The position numbers were made by a program, and so were the translations under genes. DNA of 64,000 nucleotides from Polyangia bacterium (lineage in GTDB: Bacteria > Myxococcota_A > Polyangia > Nannocystales > Nannocystaceae): assembly GCA_030430565.1 (NCBI GenBank), contig JAUIKS010000001.1, forward strand, positions 124,001 through 188,000. Direction: 5' to 3'. Under the pieces are notes generated by a model that saw only the letters and a list, made by a program, of their open reading frames with translations, was not told the DNA's origin and did not search any database. This document shows positions 28,817-36,933 of the stretch, in pieces. Position 1 is the stretch's first letter. The number at the start of each line of letters is the position of its first letter.

Positions 28817-29881
28817 ATGCGCACCTCCCTCTTCGGCCTGCTGGCCGCCTCTCTCCTGGTCTCGTGCCTCTCGCCGAAGCAGCCGCAGCCGCAGCATCAA
28901 TCGGGCGTCGTCAGCGAGGTCGCGCCTGTCTACGCGCCGCCGCCCGCCGTCGACGCCGTCGCGCCGACGCCCGCCCCCGCGGGTCCGCTGGTCAGCGACG
29001 CGAGCCTGCGGGCCGTGGTCGAGGCGGGGGTCCACGCGGGCGAGGACGAGGGGGAGGTCGAGGTCGACGGCTTCATCATGCTGCTCGTCGTCGAGGAGAT
29101 CGCGGGCGGCTCACCGCTCGCGCCGACCTTTACGCGCACGGTCGACGGGGACGGTTACCGGGTAACAGGCGTCGCGCCCGGCTCCCTGTACCAGCGCCTC
29201 GGGCTGCGCGAGGGCGACGTGGTGACGACGATCAACGACGTGCCGCTGACGAGCCCGGGGCGCGCGTTGATGGCGAGCGCCGAGCGGAGCCGCCGGATCG
29301 CCCTGACGATCGAGCGCGACGGCGTAGAGCACCAACAGCTGCTGCGCGTGCGCCCGGACATGGCCTGGCGGCACGGAGAGCGGCGCACGCGGCACGAGCG
29401 ACGCTCGCCCCTCGCCGGCATCCTGCGCGGCGATCGTGATCGTGATAGCGACAGCGACAGCGAGCGCGCGTCGGCGAGCCCCTTCCCGGAGGTCGAGGAG
29501 GCCCCGCGCTCGCGCGAGATCCCGGGCGCGAGCGAGGCGATCACCTGCGAGGCGGGCGCGCTGCGCTGCACGATCGACCGCGCGTGGGTGACCGACTCCC
29601 TCCTCAAGGACGCCGGCGGGATGGCGCGGCAGGCCCGGGTCGTGCCCGCGATCAGGGACGGCGAGAGCCGCGGCTTCAAGCTCTACGGCATCCGCCCGGG
29701 CTCGATCTTCAAGCTGATGGGCTTCAAGAACGGCGACCTCATCAAGCGCGTCGGCGCGCGCTCGCTCACGAGCTTGGACGAGGCGATGGGGCTGGCCGAG
29801 GACTTTAAGACGATGCGCGAGTTCGACATCGAGCTCGAGCGCAAGGGCGAGGCCATGACCCTGCACCTGGAGCTGAGGTGA
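28817..29881 (+). CDS. lipoprotein with two PDZ domains, GspC-like
   Basis: 354 residues from ATG 28817, directly after GAGGAG. Lipobox LLVSC (Cys17), then a Pro/Gln-rich linker. A first PDZ-like domain covers about 105-185 (VTGVAPGSLYQRLGLREGDVV). A basic/acidic spacer with DRDRDSDSDSE follows. The second half has the GspC signature: CTIDRAWVTDSLLKD, MARQARVVPAI, then GFKLYGIRPGSIFKLMGFKNGDLI and LTSLDEAMGLAED, as in the C-terminal PDZ of type II secretion protein GspC. GspC normally has one membrane helix; here a lipobox and an added PDZ replace it, and no other gsp gene is nearby. A role in protein recruitment at the envelope is inferred. Confidence 0.8.
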   Translation: MRTSLFGLLAASLLVSCLSPKQPQPQHQSGVVSEVAPVYAPPPAVDAVAPTPAPAGPLVSDASLRAVVEAGVHAGEDEGEVEVDGFIMLLVVEEIAGGSPLAPTFTRTVDGDGYRVTGVAPGSLYQRLGLREGDVVTTINDVPLTSPGRALMASAERSRRIALTIERDGVEHQQLLRVRPDMAWRHGERRTRHERRSPLAGILRGDRDRDSDSDSERASASPFPEVEEAPRSREIPGASEAITCEAGALRCTIDRAWVTDSLLKDAGGMARQARVVPAIRDGESRGFKLYGIRPGSIFKLMGFKNGDLIKRVGARSLTSLDEAMGLAEDFKTMREFDIELERKGEAMTLHLELR

Positions 29882-29882
29882 G

Positions 29883-30575
29883 ATGCCGCGACTCGTTCGA
29901 GCTGTCTTTTCAAACCTGTCCTCACGGCTGTCCGCGACGCTGCTGTGCCTCGGGCTCGGGCTCGGGCTCTCGCTATCGAGCTGCGGCGGACCGCCCACCG
30001 AGCAGTGCATGAGCGGCGACTGCGTGTGCCCGCCCGGCGCGAGCTGTGACTCCGTGTGCGCGGCCCCGCCGTGCCACGCGGTCTGCGAGGGCGATAACCC
30101 CTCGTGCGTCGCCGAGTGCGGGAACGGGGACTGCACCTGCGCGACCGGGAGCACCTGCAGCTTCGGCTGCCAGAGCCCGCCGTGCCACGTCGAGTGCCAG
30201 GCCGACTCGGTGTGCTCGGGCGCCTGCGCCAACGGCGATTGCACCTGCGCGCTCGGCAGCGACTGCGCGTTTGAGTGCGACGCCGGCCCGTGTCACGTGA
30301 CCTGCGCGGGCGACAACCCGCGCTGCGACGGGACCTGCGCCAACGGGACCTGCGAGTGCGGGCCGGGCTCGACGTGCACCTTCGCGTGCCTCGACGGCAA
30401 CTGCCAGAGTAACTGCCAGGAGGGCGCGAGCTGCCTGCTGAGCTGCCCCGGCGGCGACGCGAAGCAGGGCTGCGACTTCAACACCTGCGCCGCGGGGGAG
30501 ACGGTCGCCTGTCCCGGAGACCTGTTCGTCGCCTGCGGCGCCGCTCAGTGCCCGCCGCCCGAGTCGTCGCCCTGA
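29883..30575 (+). CDS. Cys-rich repeat lipoprotein
   Basis: 230 residues; GAGGTGAG precedes ATG 29883, and the gene starts 1 bp after the PDZ lipoprotein stop, so they form an operon. Signal peptide with a Leu/Gly-rich core and lipobox LSSC (Cys34). The mature protein is about one-sixth cysteine, with four to five degenerate repeats of the type GxCTCAxGSxCxFxCxxxPCHVxC. No metal- or sugar-binding family is recognised; disulfide-rich adhesive or protective roles are possible. Its end overlaps the convergent HTTM gene by 31 bases. Confidence 0.75.
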   Translation: MPRLVRAVFSNLSSRLSATLLCLGLGLGLSLSSCGGPPTEQCMSGDCVCPPGASCDSVCAAPPCHAVCEGDNPSCVAECGNGDCTCATGSTCSFGCQSPPCHVECQADSVCSGACANGDCTCALGSDCAFECDAGPCHVTCAGDNPRCDGTCANGTCECGPGSTCTFACLDGNCQSNCQEGASCLLSCPGGDAKQGCDFNTCAAGETVACPGDLFVACGAAQCPPPESSP

Positions 30576-32926
30576 GCCGCGCGCGCGCGCTCCTCACGGC
30601 GCCACGCGAGCGCGAGGCCGGCGAGCGCGAGCGCGAGCCCGAACCACAGCGGGCGCAGCGGGTCGAGCTCCTGCTGGCGCTCCGACCAGGTCCTCGGGCG
30701 CGCGCCCTTCCAGCGGGTCTGCAGCGCGGGGCCGCGGCGGGTGAGGCCGTGGCGCGTGAGGACTTCGTCGTCGAGCTGGGCGTAGGCGAACTCGTCGCAG
30801 CGGGCCGTCAGCGTGCCGCGCTCCTGCACCTTCGACCAGAAGAACGCGGCCGCGTCGAGCGGCGCGCGCGGGGGCATGGGCGCCTCGAGGTGGTGCAGGA
30901 CGACCGCGCGCGGCGGCGCGCCGTCGTGCTCGAGCGCCCACCGCCGACAGTGATAGCCCGCGTGCCAGCGCCCGATCCAGCGTCGGTGCCCGACGACGGC
31001 CTCGTTGATCTTGCGCCCGCGGTCGTGCCACAGGTACGGGCGCGTGAGGTTGTCCGGCAGGTTCAGCTCGGTCTCGAGATCGTGCTCGACGCCGTCTTGG
31101 TCGACGACGACGGTCCGCAGCGCCGCGTTCACGCGCGGCGGATCCGGCGTGAACATCCACCAGGTCTGACGCGTGAAGCTGAGCTCGAGCCACGGCTCGA
31201 CCAGCGCGCGCGCGCCGTCTCGCCAGGGCGTGCTCGGCCACGCGGGGACCTGCCACGCCGCGAGCGCGACGGCGTGATAGGCGACGAACAGCCCGGCCGC
31301 GAGGCGCCCCGCGGGTCCGTGCGCCCAGCGGAGCTCATCGGTGCTCGTCGGACTCGGTCGGGCCGCGTGGTGTCGCCGCGCGCGTCGCCAGCCGCGGAGC
31401 AGGAGGCCGAGGCTGACGAGCAGCCACGCGCCGTGCCACCACCACAGCGGGCGCGTGCGGCCAGGGGAGAGCGCGACCGCGGCCGCGAGCGTGAGCGCGA
31501 CGCCGGCCGCGAGGAGCTCGACGGCGGGGATCGCCGGGACCGCGTCGTCGCGGCGCGCGGGCGCGTCGACGACACGCCCGGTCTCGACGCCGCAGCGCCG
31601 CAGCAGCGCGAGCGCCCACGGCCCCGCCCCGCACAGCAGGTAGGGCGTGGTCGTCGCGAGCGCGAAGGCGCCGACGTTGAGCAGCGTGAAGTTGGCCGCG
31701 TGGAACAGCAGGCCGAAGCCGAGCCACAGCCGCGGCCCCGGCAGCCAGCGCGTCAACCATCGCGCCGCGGCGCCCGGGGGCGCGAGCGCGATCGCCACGA
31801 GCGCGAGCGCGAGCGCGCCGAGCAGCCGCGCCCGCGTCACGTGGTTCGGGCCGGCGGGCAGCCCGAGCGCGGCCCACACCGCGAGCGCGCCGGCCAGGCT
31901 GAGCCAGCACAGCCGCGAGAGCGCGCGCGCGCGCGCCGACGACGGGCTGAGCTTCGTGTTGATCTTCGTGGTGATCTTCGAGTTGAGCTCCGCGTTGATC
32001 GCCACGAGCGCGCGGGCCGAGAGCGCGACCAGCAGCAGCGGGAACAGCCGCTCCCACCACAGCACGGACCAGCTCACGAGCTTGAGCGGCCATGTCCCGA
32101 GGGCCAGGGTCTCGGCGTGCCAGTCGAGCCGCGTGTAGCGATCGAGGTGCAGCGCGTGCCACAGCGCGTCGCCGCCGCGCCACAGCGGCCCGGACTTCCA
32201 CCAGCCGTTCGCCGTGTAGCAGAGCGCGAGCTGCCCGGCGATCAGCATCTGCGGCCAGGCCGGGATCGCCGGGTACTCGCGGGCCGCGACCCGCGACCGC
32301 CTCCGCGCGCGCCAGCGATCGAGGCTGAAGGCCGCGCCGCAGCGCGACAGCATCAGCAAGAACAGCACGCTGCAGAACAGCTGCTCGCCGCCCCAGTGGG
32401 CGTCGTTGCGCCGCAGCATGCCCGCGTAGAGCAGCCACACGATCGCTGCGCAGGCGCGCGCGCGCCACCCGAGCGCGAGGCCGACGCAGGCCGCCGCGAG
32501 CGCGACGAAGTAGCCGCGCACGAACGCCGGGCTGTCCCAGAAGTACAACAGCGACCAGCGCCCGCTGACGACGAACTCGAGCGCGCCGCGGAGGTCGAGA
32601 AAGCCCGCGGGCTCGGACGCGCCGTCGCCGTAGCCGACCAGCGCGGCGCGGCCGAACAGCTGGGGCACCGCCGCGCTCTGCAGCATGCCCTCGTCGGAGT
32701 AGAGGTAGGTGTTGAGCGGCGCGATCTCGATCAGGCTCAGCAGCAAGAGCGCCGCGAAGGCGACGCGAAACAGCGCCAGCGGCCGCGGGTCGACGGGCCG
32801 GAGCAGCGCGCGTCTCAGCGGCTCGCGGTGCAGCGCGATCAAGCTGACGAAGGCGAGCAGGCCAGCGGCCGCCGCGGCGCTCAGCAGCGGCGTGACGACG
32901 GCGGCGCAGACGATCGTCGCGAGCAC
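30545..32926 (-). CDS. HTTM-domain (vitamin K-dependent carboxylase-like) membrane protein
   Basis: 793 residues from GTG 32926. It has at least ten hydrophobic helices. The HTTM region (about 45-320) shows the family features RPLALFRVAFAALLL, NDAHWGGEQLF and ARPRLDRYTRLDWH-like segments; HTTM proteins include gamma-glutamyl carboxylase and bacterial relatives. A further 200 residues of helices follow, then a large soluble C-terminal domain (about 590-750) with WWMFTPDPPRVNAALR, as in other HTTM proteins, ending with one more helix. In the middle, KITTKINTKLSPSS is an unusual polar insertion. Enzymatic activity is unproven. It is divergent from the radical SAM gene, 64 bp apart. Confidence 0.82.
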   Translation of the reverse strand: MLATIVCAAVVTPLLSAAAAAGLLAFVSLIALHREPLRRALLRPVDPRPLALFRVAFAALLLLSLIEIAPLNTYLYSDEGMLQSAAVPQLFGRAALVGYGDGASEPAGFLDLRGALEFVVSGRWSLLYFWDSPAFVRGYFVALAAACVGLALGWRARACAAIVWLLYAGMLRRNDAHWGGEQLFCSVLFLLMLSRCGAAFSLDRWRARRRSRVAAREYPAIPAWPQMLIAGQLALCYTANGWWKSGPLWRGGDALWHALHLDRYTRLDWHAETLALGTWPLKLVSWSVLWWERLFPLLLVALSARALVAINAELNSKITTKINTKLSPSSARARALSRLCWLSLAGALAVWAALGLPAGPNHVTRARLLGALALALVAIALAPPGAAARWLTRWLPGPRLWLGFGLLFHAANFTLLNVGAFALATTTPYLLCGAGPWALALLRRCGVETGRVVDAPARRDDAVPAIPAVELLAAGVALTLAAAVALSPGRTRPLWWWHGAWLLVSLGLLLRGWRRARRHHAARPSPTSTDELRWAHGPAGRLAAGLFVAYHAVALAAWQVPAWPSTPWRDGARALVEPWLELSFTRQTWWMFTPDPPRVNAALRTVVVDQDGVEHDLETELNLPDNLTRPYLWHDRGRKINEAVVGHRRWIGRWHAGYHCRRWALEHDGAPPRAVVLHHLEAPMPPRAPLDAAAFFWSKVQERGTLTARCDEFAYAQLDDEVLTRHGLTRRGPALQTRWKGARPRTWSERQQELDPLRPLWFGLALALAGLALAWRREERARAAQGDDSGGGH

Positions 32927-32932
32927 GCCGGG

Positions 32933-32938
32933 ATGCTA
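32933..32938 (-). promoter_or_regulatory. -10 element TAGCAT for the HTTM gene
   Basis: On the minus strand TAGCAT ends 6 nt before GTG 32926, supporting that start and a leaderless mRNA. Confidence 0.45.
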
Positions 32939-32974
32939 CCGCGAGACCGCCCGCTCGAGGTCCCGGGCGCGTGA

Positions 32975-32980
32975 TACGAT
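32975..32980 (+). promoter_or_regulatory. -10 element TACGAT for the radical SAM gene
   Basis: TACGAT ends 10 nt before ATG 32991. It lies back to back with the HTTM promoter. Confidence 0.45.
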
Positions 32981-32990
32981 GCGCGTCTAG

Positions 32991-34337
32991 ATGACCTTAG
33001 AAGATGTTCGCCGCCGGCTCCCGATCGTCACGCTGCCGGCCCCTGACAGCCGCTGGACGACCCACGAGGCGCGCGTACGCGCGAAGGGTCCGCGCTGGGC
33101 CGTGTGGGAGCTGACGCTCGCCTGCGATCAGAAGTGTGTTCACTGCGGACCGCGTGCGGGGGCGCGCCGCCCCGACGAGCTGACGACCGAGGAGTGCCTG
33201 CAGATCGTCAAGGAGCTGCGCGAGCTCGGCTGCGGCGAGGTCGTGCTGATCGGCGGCGAGGCCTACCTGCGCAACGACTTCATCCTGATCATCCGGGCGA
33301 TCCGCGAGGCCGGGATGAGCTGCACCATGACGACCGGCGGGCTCAACCTCACGCCCGCGCGCATCGACGCGATGATGGAGGCCGGGATCGGCAGCGTCAC
33401 CTTCTCGATCGACGGGCTCGAGGAGACCCACGACCGCCTGCGCGGCGTGAAGGGCAGCTGGCGGCGAGGGCTCGCGGCCATGCGCGCGGTCCACGAGCGC
33501 GGCGGGCGGGTGGCGAGCAACACGCAGATCAACGCGCTCACCAAGGACGAGCTGCTGCCGCTGTTCGAAGAGCTCGCCGACGCGGGGATTCACTCCTGGC
33601 AGCTCCAGATCACGGTCCCCCACGGGAACGCGGCCGACAACCCCGACATCATCCTGCAGCCGTACATGTTCCTCGAGCTGTTCGAGACGCTGGAGCGCGT
33701 GCTCGAGCGCTGCGACGCCCGCGGCGTCCGCATGTGGCCGGGCAACAACCTCGGCTACTTCGGGCCGCTCGAGCGTCGCTTGCGGAAGGCGCAGAATCGC
33801 TACTGGCGCGGCTGCTCGGCCGGGCGCGCCGTCATGGGGATCGAGAGCGACGGCGCGATCAAGAGCTGCCCGAGCCTCGGCGGGCCGCTCAACGTCGGCG
33901 GCGGCTGGCGCGAGCACGGCGTGCGAAAGCTGTGGGAAGAGACCTATCAGCTCGGCTACATCCGCCACCGCACCGTGGATGACCTCTGGGGCTACTGCCG
34001 CGAGTGCTATTACGCCGAGACCTGCATGGCGGGCTGCACCGCGGCCTCCGAGCCCGTGTTCGGGCGCCCCGGCAACAACCCGTTCTGTCACCACCGCGCG
34101 CTGATGATGGATCGCGCGGGGCTGCGCGAGCGCCTCGAGCAGGTCCGCGGGGCCGCGGGCGGGGGCTTCGACAACGGCCTGTTCCGGCTGATCCGCGAGC
34201 ACAAAGACCCCGCGCGACGACGGGCCGAGGGTCCCGTCGAGGTCGTCGAGCCGCGCGTGTCACGGGCGGTCGAGCCGACCGGCCCGGGGCGACCGCTCGA
34301 GCGCGGCGGTGCGCCGGGGACGAGCTCGGCTTCTTAA
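32991..34337 (+). CDS. radical SAM/SPASM enzyme
   Basis: 448 residues. The radical SAM cluster motif is C45xxxC49xxC52 (LACDQKCVHCG), followed by the GGE-type motif LIGGEAYLR and FSIDGLEETHDRLRG. The C-terminal SPASM region (about 280-375) has CSAGRAVMGIESDGAIKSCPS and CRECYYAETCMAGCTAASE, enough cysteines for extra FeS clusters, as in PqqE and peptide-modifying enzymes. The last 40 residues are Arg/Pro-rich and disordered. Such enzymes usually modify a ribosomally made peptide or protein, or mature an enzyme. The zinc-ribbon lipoprotein 62 bp downstream is the nearest candidate substrate; this is inference. Confidence 0.88.
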   Translation: MTLEDVRRRLPIVTLPAPDSRWTTHEARVRAKGPRWAVWELTLACDQKCVHCGPRAGARRPDELTTEECLQIVKELRELGCGEVVLIGGEAYLRNDFILIIRAIREAGMSCTMTTGGLNLTPARIDAMMEAGIGSVTFSIDGLEETHDRLRGVKGSWRRGLAAMRAVHERGGRVASNTQINALTKDELLPLFEELADAGIHSWQLQITVPHGNAADNPDIILQPYMFLELFETLERVLERCDARGVRMWPGNNLGYFGPLERRLRKAQNRYWRGCSAGRAVMGIESDGAIKSCPSLGGPLNVGGGWREHGVRKLWEETYQLGYIRHRTVDDLWGYCRECYYAETCMAGCTAASEPVFGRPGNNPFCHHRALMMDRAGLRERLEQVRGAAGGGFDNGLFRLIREHKDPARRRAEGPVEVVEPRVSRAVEPTGPGRPLERGGAPGTSSAS

Positions 34338-34338
34338 A

Positions 34339-34364
34339 ACAGGTTCCTCGAGACAGGTTCCTCG
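34339..34364 (+). repeat. two 12-bp direct repeats ACAGGTTCCTCG, 14 bp apart
   Basis: The copies are at 34339-34350 and 34353-34364, just after the radical SAM stop and before the -10 of the next gene. They could be a binding site or a trace of slippage. Confidence 0.45.
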
Positions 34365-34387
34365 TTGGAGCCTGGTCGGCGCGCTGA

Positions 34388-34393
34388 TATCCT
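34388..34393 (+). promoter_or_regulatory. -10 element TATCCT before the zinc-ribbon lipoprotein
   Basis: TATCCT ends 6 nt before ATG 34400. The gene can therefore be transcribed apart from the radical SAM gene. Confidence 0.45.
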
Positions 34394-34399
34394 CGGCGC

Positions 34400-34924
34400 A
34401 TGGAGCTCGTGGACTGTCCCTCATGCGCGTGCCTGCTCGAGGCGCGCGAGCGCAGCTGCCCGTTCTGCGGCGCGAACCTCCGCCGCGTCAGCGCCTCGCC
34501 GTGGCTGCTGCTCGGCGTCGGCGCGGCGCTCAGCGCCGGATCGCTCGTCGCCTGCAGCGGCAGCGACTCCGGGGACAGCATCTCGACCTCCAGCGCGACC
34601 GACTACGACGTGGACACGACGGGCGAGGACGACTCGAGCCCGAGCGAGAGCGGGAGCAGCACCACCAACGAGACGACGACCGGCGACTGGAGCGGCGGCG
34701 GCGTCACGTACGGCGGCCCGGACGACTGGACGACCGGCGACTCCTCCGACTGGGAGACGACGGGCTCGTCCAGCTCGACGGGCTCGACGACGACCTCAGA
34801 CCCGACGACCTCTGGGGGCGGCAGCACCTACGGCGGGCCGACGGAGACCTGGACCACGTCCGGGCCCACGACGGGCGCTGACGACGACCTGTGGGAAGAG
34901 CCGGACGCGGCGCTCCGCGAGTAG
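34400..34924 (+). CDS. zinc-ribbon/lipobox protein with TYGGP motifs, possible radical SAM target
   Basis: 174 residues. The N-terminus is a zinc-ribbon-like CPSC (6-9) and CPFC (20-23). A hydrophobic helix (WLLLGVGAALSAGSL, 35-49) follows, ending in a lipobox-like LVAC (Cys52). Having a Cys4 ribbon ahead of a signal anchor is unusual; the ribbon would stay in the cytosol unless it is part of the signal. The rest is Ser/Thr/Gly/Asp-rich with two copies of GGG(V/S)TYGGP (near 100 and 140) and several Trp-Thr-Thr motifs (DDWTTGD, DWETTG, ETWTTSG). Aromatic residues in small repeated motifs beside a radical SAM/SPASM gene suggest a modified substrate, but no chemistry is established. Confidence 0.7.
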   Translation: MELVDCPSCACLLEARERSCPFCGANLRRVSASPWLLLGVGAALSAGSLVACSGSDSGDSISTSSATDYDVDTTGEDDSSPSESGSSTTNETTTGDWSGGGVTYGGPDDWTTGDSSDWETTGSSSSTGSTTTSDPTTSGGGSTYGGPTETWTTSGPTTGADDDLWEEPDAALRE

Positions 34925-34943
34925 CGGGGCCGCGGCGCCCCGC
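34924..34943 (+). terminator. hairpin after the zinc-ribbon lipoprotein gene
   Basis: GCGGGGC (34924-34930) pairs with GCCCCGC (34937-34943) across a 6-nt loop, starting at the last base of the stop codon. No T-tract follows on the plus strand. Confidence 0.35.
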
Positions 34944-34952
34944 GAGGAACCA

Positions 34953-34988
34953 ATAAAAACGGGCGAGCGCGACTGCGGCGCTCGCCCG
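34953..34988 (-). terminator. intrinsic terminator for the PEPD-repeat gene
   Basis: Perfect 11-bp stem: CGGGCGAGCGC (34960-34970) and GCGCTCGCCCG (34978-34988) with a 7-nt loop. On the minus strand it is followed by TTTTTAT (complement of 34953-34959). It lies 18 bp past the stop of the gene at 35007, so it fits that gene well. Confidence 0.8.
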
Positions 34989-35006
34989 CGGCTCGTGGTC
35001 CTTCGG

Positions 35007-35696
35007 CTAGCCGAAGTTCTCGATGTCGATGACGTCGTTCCCGCTCTGCCCGATGAAGTTGAACACGGAGAACTCGTTGCGCTCGACGTTGAAGTAGTAG
35101 CGGGTGCGGCCGCGCTTGTGCGCGAGCAGCTTCTTGTTCGCGATGTCGACCTGGACGATCACGGCCTGGGCCGGGTTGTCGTTCCAGTCCATCCCGACGG
35201 TGAGCTTGCCCTTGTACATGACGCCTTGGCCCATCCGGACCATCAGCGGGCTGTCGCGGCTGTACGCGGCGTTGAGCTCGTCGTTGAAGTTCCACGAGCG
35301 GACGATGTCCTTCATCTCGTCGTACTCGACGATGCGGGGCTCCTCCTCGGGGTCGGGCTCGGGGTCAGGCTCGGGCTCGGGGTCAGGCTCGGGCTCGGGG
35401 TCGGGCTCGGGGTCAGGGTCGGGCTCGGGCTCGGGCTCGGGGTCAGGCTCGGGCTCGGGGTCGGGCTCGGGGTCGGGCTGCTGCGGCGGCTCCGGGTTGT
35501 CGACGAGGTTGACGCTGCCGGGCGGGCAGGCCGACCGCTTCGAGGTCACCGTCGTGTCGGTCTGGATCACGGTCATCGTGCGCACGGGCTTGATGAACGT
35601 CGTCATCGGCAGCACGCACACGTGCTCGTCTTGTTCGTTGAGGACCTCTGAGATCTGGGTCCACAGATCCCCGGAGTTCAGGTCTTTGATCGGCAT
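35007..35696 (-). CDS. PEPD-repeat protein of unknown function
   Basis: 229 residues from ATG 35696, which has a strong AGGAG site (AGGAGAGCTG then ATG); an upstream in-frame start lacks one. There is no signal peptide. Residues 1-68 form a small domain ([32 protein letters not shown]). Residues about 72-118 are Pro-Glu/Pro-Asp dipeptide repeats, a stiff acidic spacer. The last 110 residues (ARIVEYDEM... to ENFG) are beta-rich, with [14 protein letters not shown] and [17 protein letters not shown]. Neither end domain is recognised. The acidic spacer recalls TonB-like or cell-wall-spanning linkers, but no membrane anchor is seen. Confidence 0.72.
   Translation of the reverse strand: MPIKDLNSGDLWTQISEVLNEQDEHVCVLPMTTFIKPVRTMTVIQTDTTVTSKRSACPPGSVNLVDNPEPPQQPDPEPDPEPEPDPEPEPEPDPDPEPDPEPEPDPEPEPDPEPDPEEEPRIVEYDEMKDIVRSWNFNDELNAAYSRDSPLMVRMGQGVMYKGKLTVGMDWNDNPAQAVIVQVDIANKKLLAHKRGRTRYYFNVERNEFSVFNFIGQSGNDVIDIENFG
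35341..35485 (-). repeat. tandem repeat coding for PEPD/PDPE dipeptides
   Basis: Six- and twelve-base units (GGCTCGGGGTC with A/G variation) repeat about 20 times within the gene at 35007, encoding only Pro-Glu and Pro-Asp. Confidence 0.75.
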
Positions 35697-36014
35697 CAGC
35701 TCTCCTCGCGCGACGTCCCCCGTCGATCTCCCCGGCGCCATTAGAAGATGCTCTTATGGACAGGAGATGTCGTAGGAGACATGTTTTGACGCGGCGAGGT
35801 TGGCCAGTGGGAGCGTGTGCGTCAAGGTGCTAATGTCGCGCCGCTCGCTAGCGCGACTCCGTGAAGTGCTTGTATCGTCAAGCGCCCCGGCGCGAGCGGG
35901 CGTCGCCTGGGCGGGGTCCCGCGTGCTCGCGCGAGCGGCCGCGGCTCGGGCGATCCACGGCCGGAGGCGCGCGTGAAACCAAAGCGCGCGCCGCGAGCTC
36001 ACGCGGTCATTTTT
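35697..36014. other. 318-bp intergenic region upstream of the PEPD-repeat gene
   Basis: No supported gene. On the minus strand it contains two TTGACG hexamers (complements near 35822-35827 and 35878-35883), possible -35 elements, and short repeats AGGAGATGTC/AGGAGACATG around 35764-35785. The thioesterase gene converges from the right. Confidence 0.35.
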
Positions 36015-36521
36015 TCACCGCGCGGCGGCACGCAGCTGCTCCCGCAGCGCGACGCGGCTCGCCCTGCGCGCGCGCGCCTCGGACTCGCGGCGACGGTCTT
36101 CATCGCGCTCGAGCAGCAACCGGGCGACGGGCCGGGGGCGGCCGTACTCATCGACGCTCACGAAGGTCGTGTAGGCCTTGACCGCGTGACGGAGCTCGCC
36201 GGTATGGGGGTGCTCGCTCCATACCGTGACGCCGCACTCCATGCTGGTGGTGAAGACCGCGTTCACCTGGCTCTTGAGCACGACGATGTGGCCCAGCTTG
36301 ATCGGCAGCAGGAAGTTGACCGCGTCGATCGAGGCCGTGACGACGCTGGTCCGCGCGTGGCGCTGGGCCGAGATCGCGGTGCACATGTCGATCCACGACA
36401 TCACCTCGCCGCCGAAGATGTTCCCGAGCGCGTTCGCGTGGGGCGGGAGCACGAGCTTCGTCATCTCGACGCGCGAGGCGGAGACGGGGCGCGTGGGCAA
36501 CGCGTCTGAGCGCCCGCTCAT
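36015..36521 (-). CDS. acyl-CoA thioesterase (hot-dog fold, YciA/ACOT type)
   Basis: 168 residues from ATG 36521, which overlaps the regulator's stop by ATGA. The hot-dog acyl-CoA hydrolase pattern is clear: MTKLVLPPHANALGNIFGGEVMSWIDMCTAISAQRHA (active-site Asn and Asp on the central helix), TASIDAVNFLLPIKLGHIVVLKSQV and AVKAYTTFVSVDEYGRPRPV. The C-terminus is an Arg/Glu-rich tail. It hydrolyses acyl-CoA thioesters in the cytosol; chain preference is unknown. Coupling to a divergent regulator and exporter suggests that fatty acyl-CoA or a derivative matters to this locus. Confidence 0.9.
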   Translation of the reverse strand: MSGRSDALPTRPVSASRVEMTKLVLPPHANALGNIFGGEVMSWIDMCTAISAQRHARTSVVTASIDAVNFLLPIKLGHIVVLKSQVNAVFTTSMECGVTVWSEHPHTGELRHAVKAYTTFVSVDEYGRPRPVARLLLERDEDRRRESEARARRASRVALREQLRAAAR

Positions 36522-36901
36522 CCCGTGCTCCTGGTGCGACCATCGGTCGCAAGGCCGACCGCGCTCGCCTCGCGCGTCGTCAGGAGCGCGCTCAGGAGGT
36601 CTCCGATCGTCTTGTCGTCCTCGAGCGGGTGGCGCATCGGCGTCGAGAAATTGATCGAGTAGTGGTTTCGTCGGCCCTCTCGCTCCCGGGTGAGCGCGCC
36701 CGCGGACTCGAGCTCGGTTATGATCCGGTGGACCGCCCGCTCCGTGACGCCGACCTGGTTCGCGATCTCCCGTAGCGTCGAGTCGGGGTCTCGCGCGATG
36801 CACACGAGCACGTGCGCGTGGTTGCTCAGAAACGTCCACACAGAAGATGCGCGCTTTCCGCCGTTTCGAGAACGACGACTCTGTTCTCTTGACATCAACA
36901 T
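36518..36901 (-). CDS. winged-helix transcriptional regulator (MarR/ArsR-like)
   Basis: 127 residues from ATG 36901; ATG 36895, with AGGA 5 nt before it, is an alternative. Residues about 20-85 form a winged helix: WTFLSNHAHVLVCIARDP, DSTLREIANQVGVTERAVHRIITELESAGALTRE (helix-turn-helix and recognition helix), then the wing GRRNHYSINF. No ligand domain is evident beyond a short helical C-terminus (DDKTIGDLLSALLTT). It is coupled to the thioesterase and divergent from the exporter. Direct repeats and a palindrome in the shared promoter region are its likely binding sites. Confidence 0.85.
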   Translation of the reverse strand: MLMSREQSRRSRNGGKRASSVWTFLSNHAHVLVCIARDPDSTLREIANQVGVTERAVHRIITELESAGALTREREGRRNHYSINFSTPMRHPLEDDKTIGDLLSALLTTREASAVGLATDGRTRSTG

Positions 36902-36909
36902 CCTAACAC

Positions 36910-36915
36910 AACATA
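36910..36915 (-). promoter_or_regulatory. -10 element TATGTT for the regulator/thioesterase operon
   Basis: On the minus strand TATGTT ends 8 nt before ATG 36901, beside the palindrome at 36916-36933. Confidence 0.45.
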
Positions 36916-36933
36916 CATGAAATCGTTTTCATG
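36916..36933. promoter_or_regulatory. 18-bp near-palindrome CATGAAATCGTTTTCATG
   Basis: 16 of 18 positions are symmetric. It abuts the regulator's -10 and overlaps the first 14-bp repeat, so it is a candidate autoregulatory operator. Confidence 0.5.

Noticed and set aside
35341-35485. PEPD-coding repeat as a TonB-like protein
   Set aside because: The proline-rich spacer recalls TonB, but there is no N-terminal membrane anchor and the C-terminal domain does not match.
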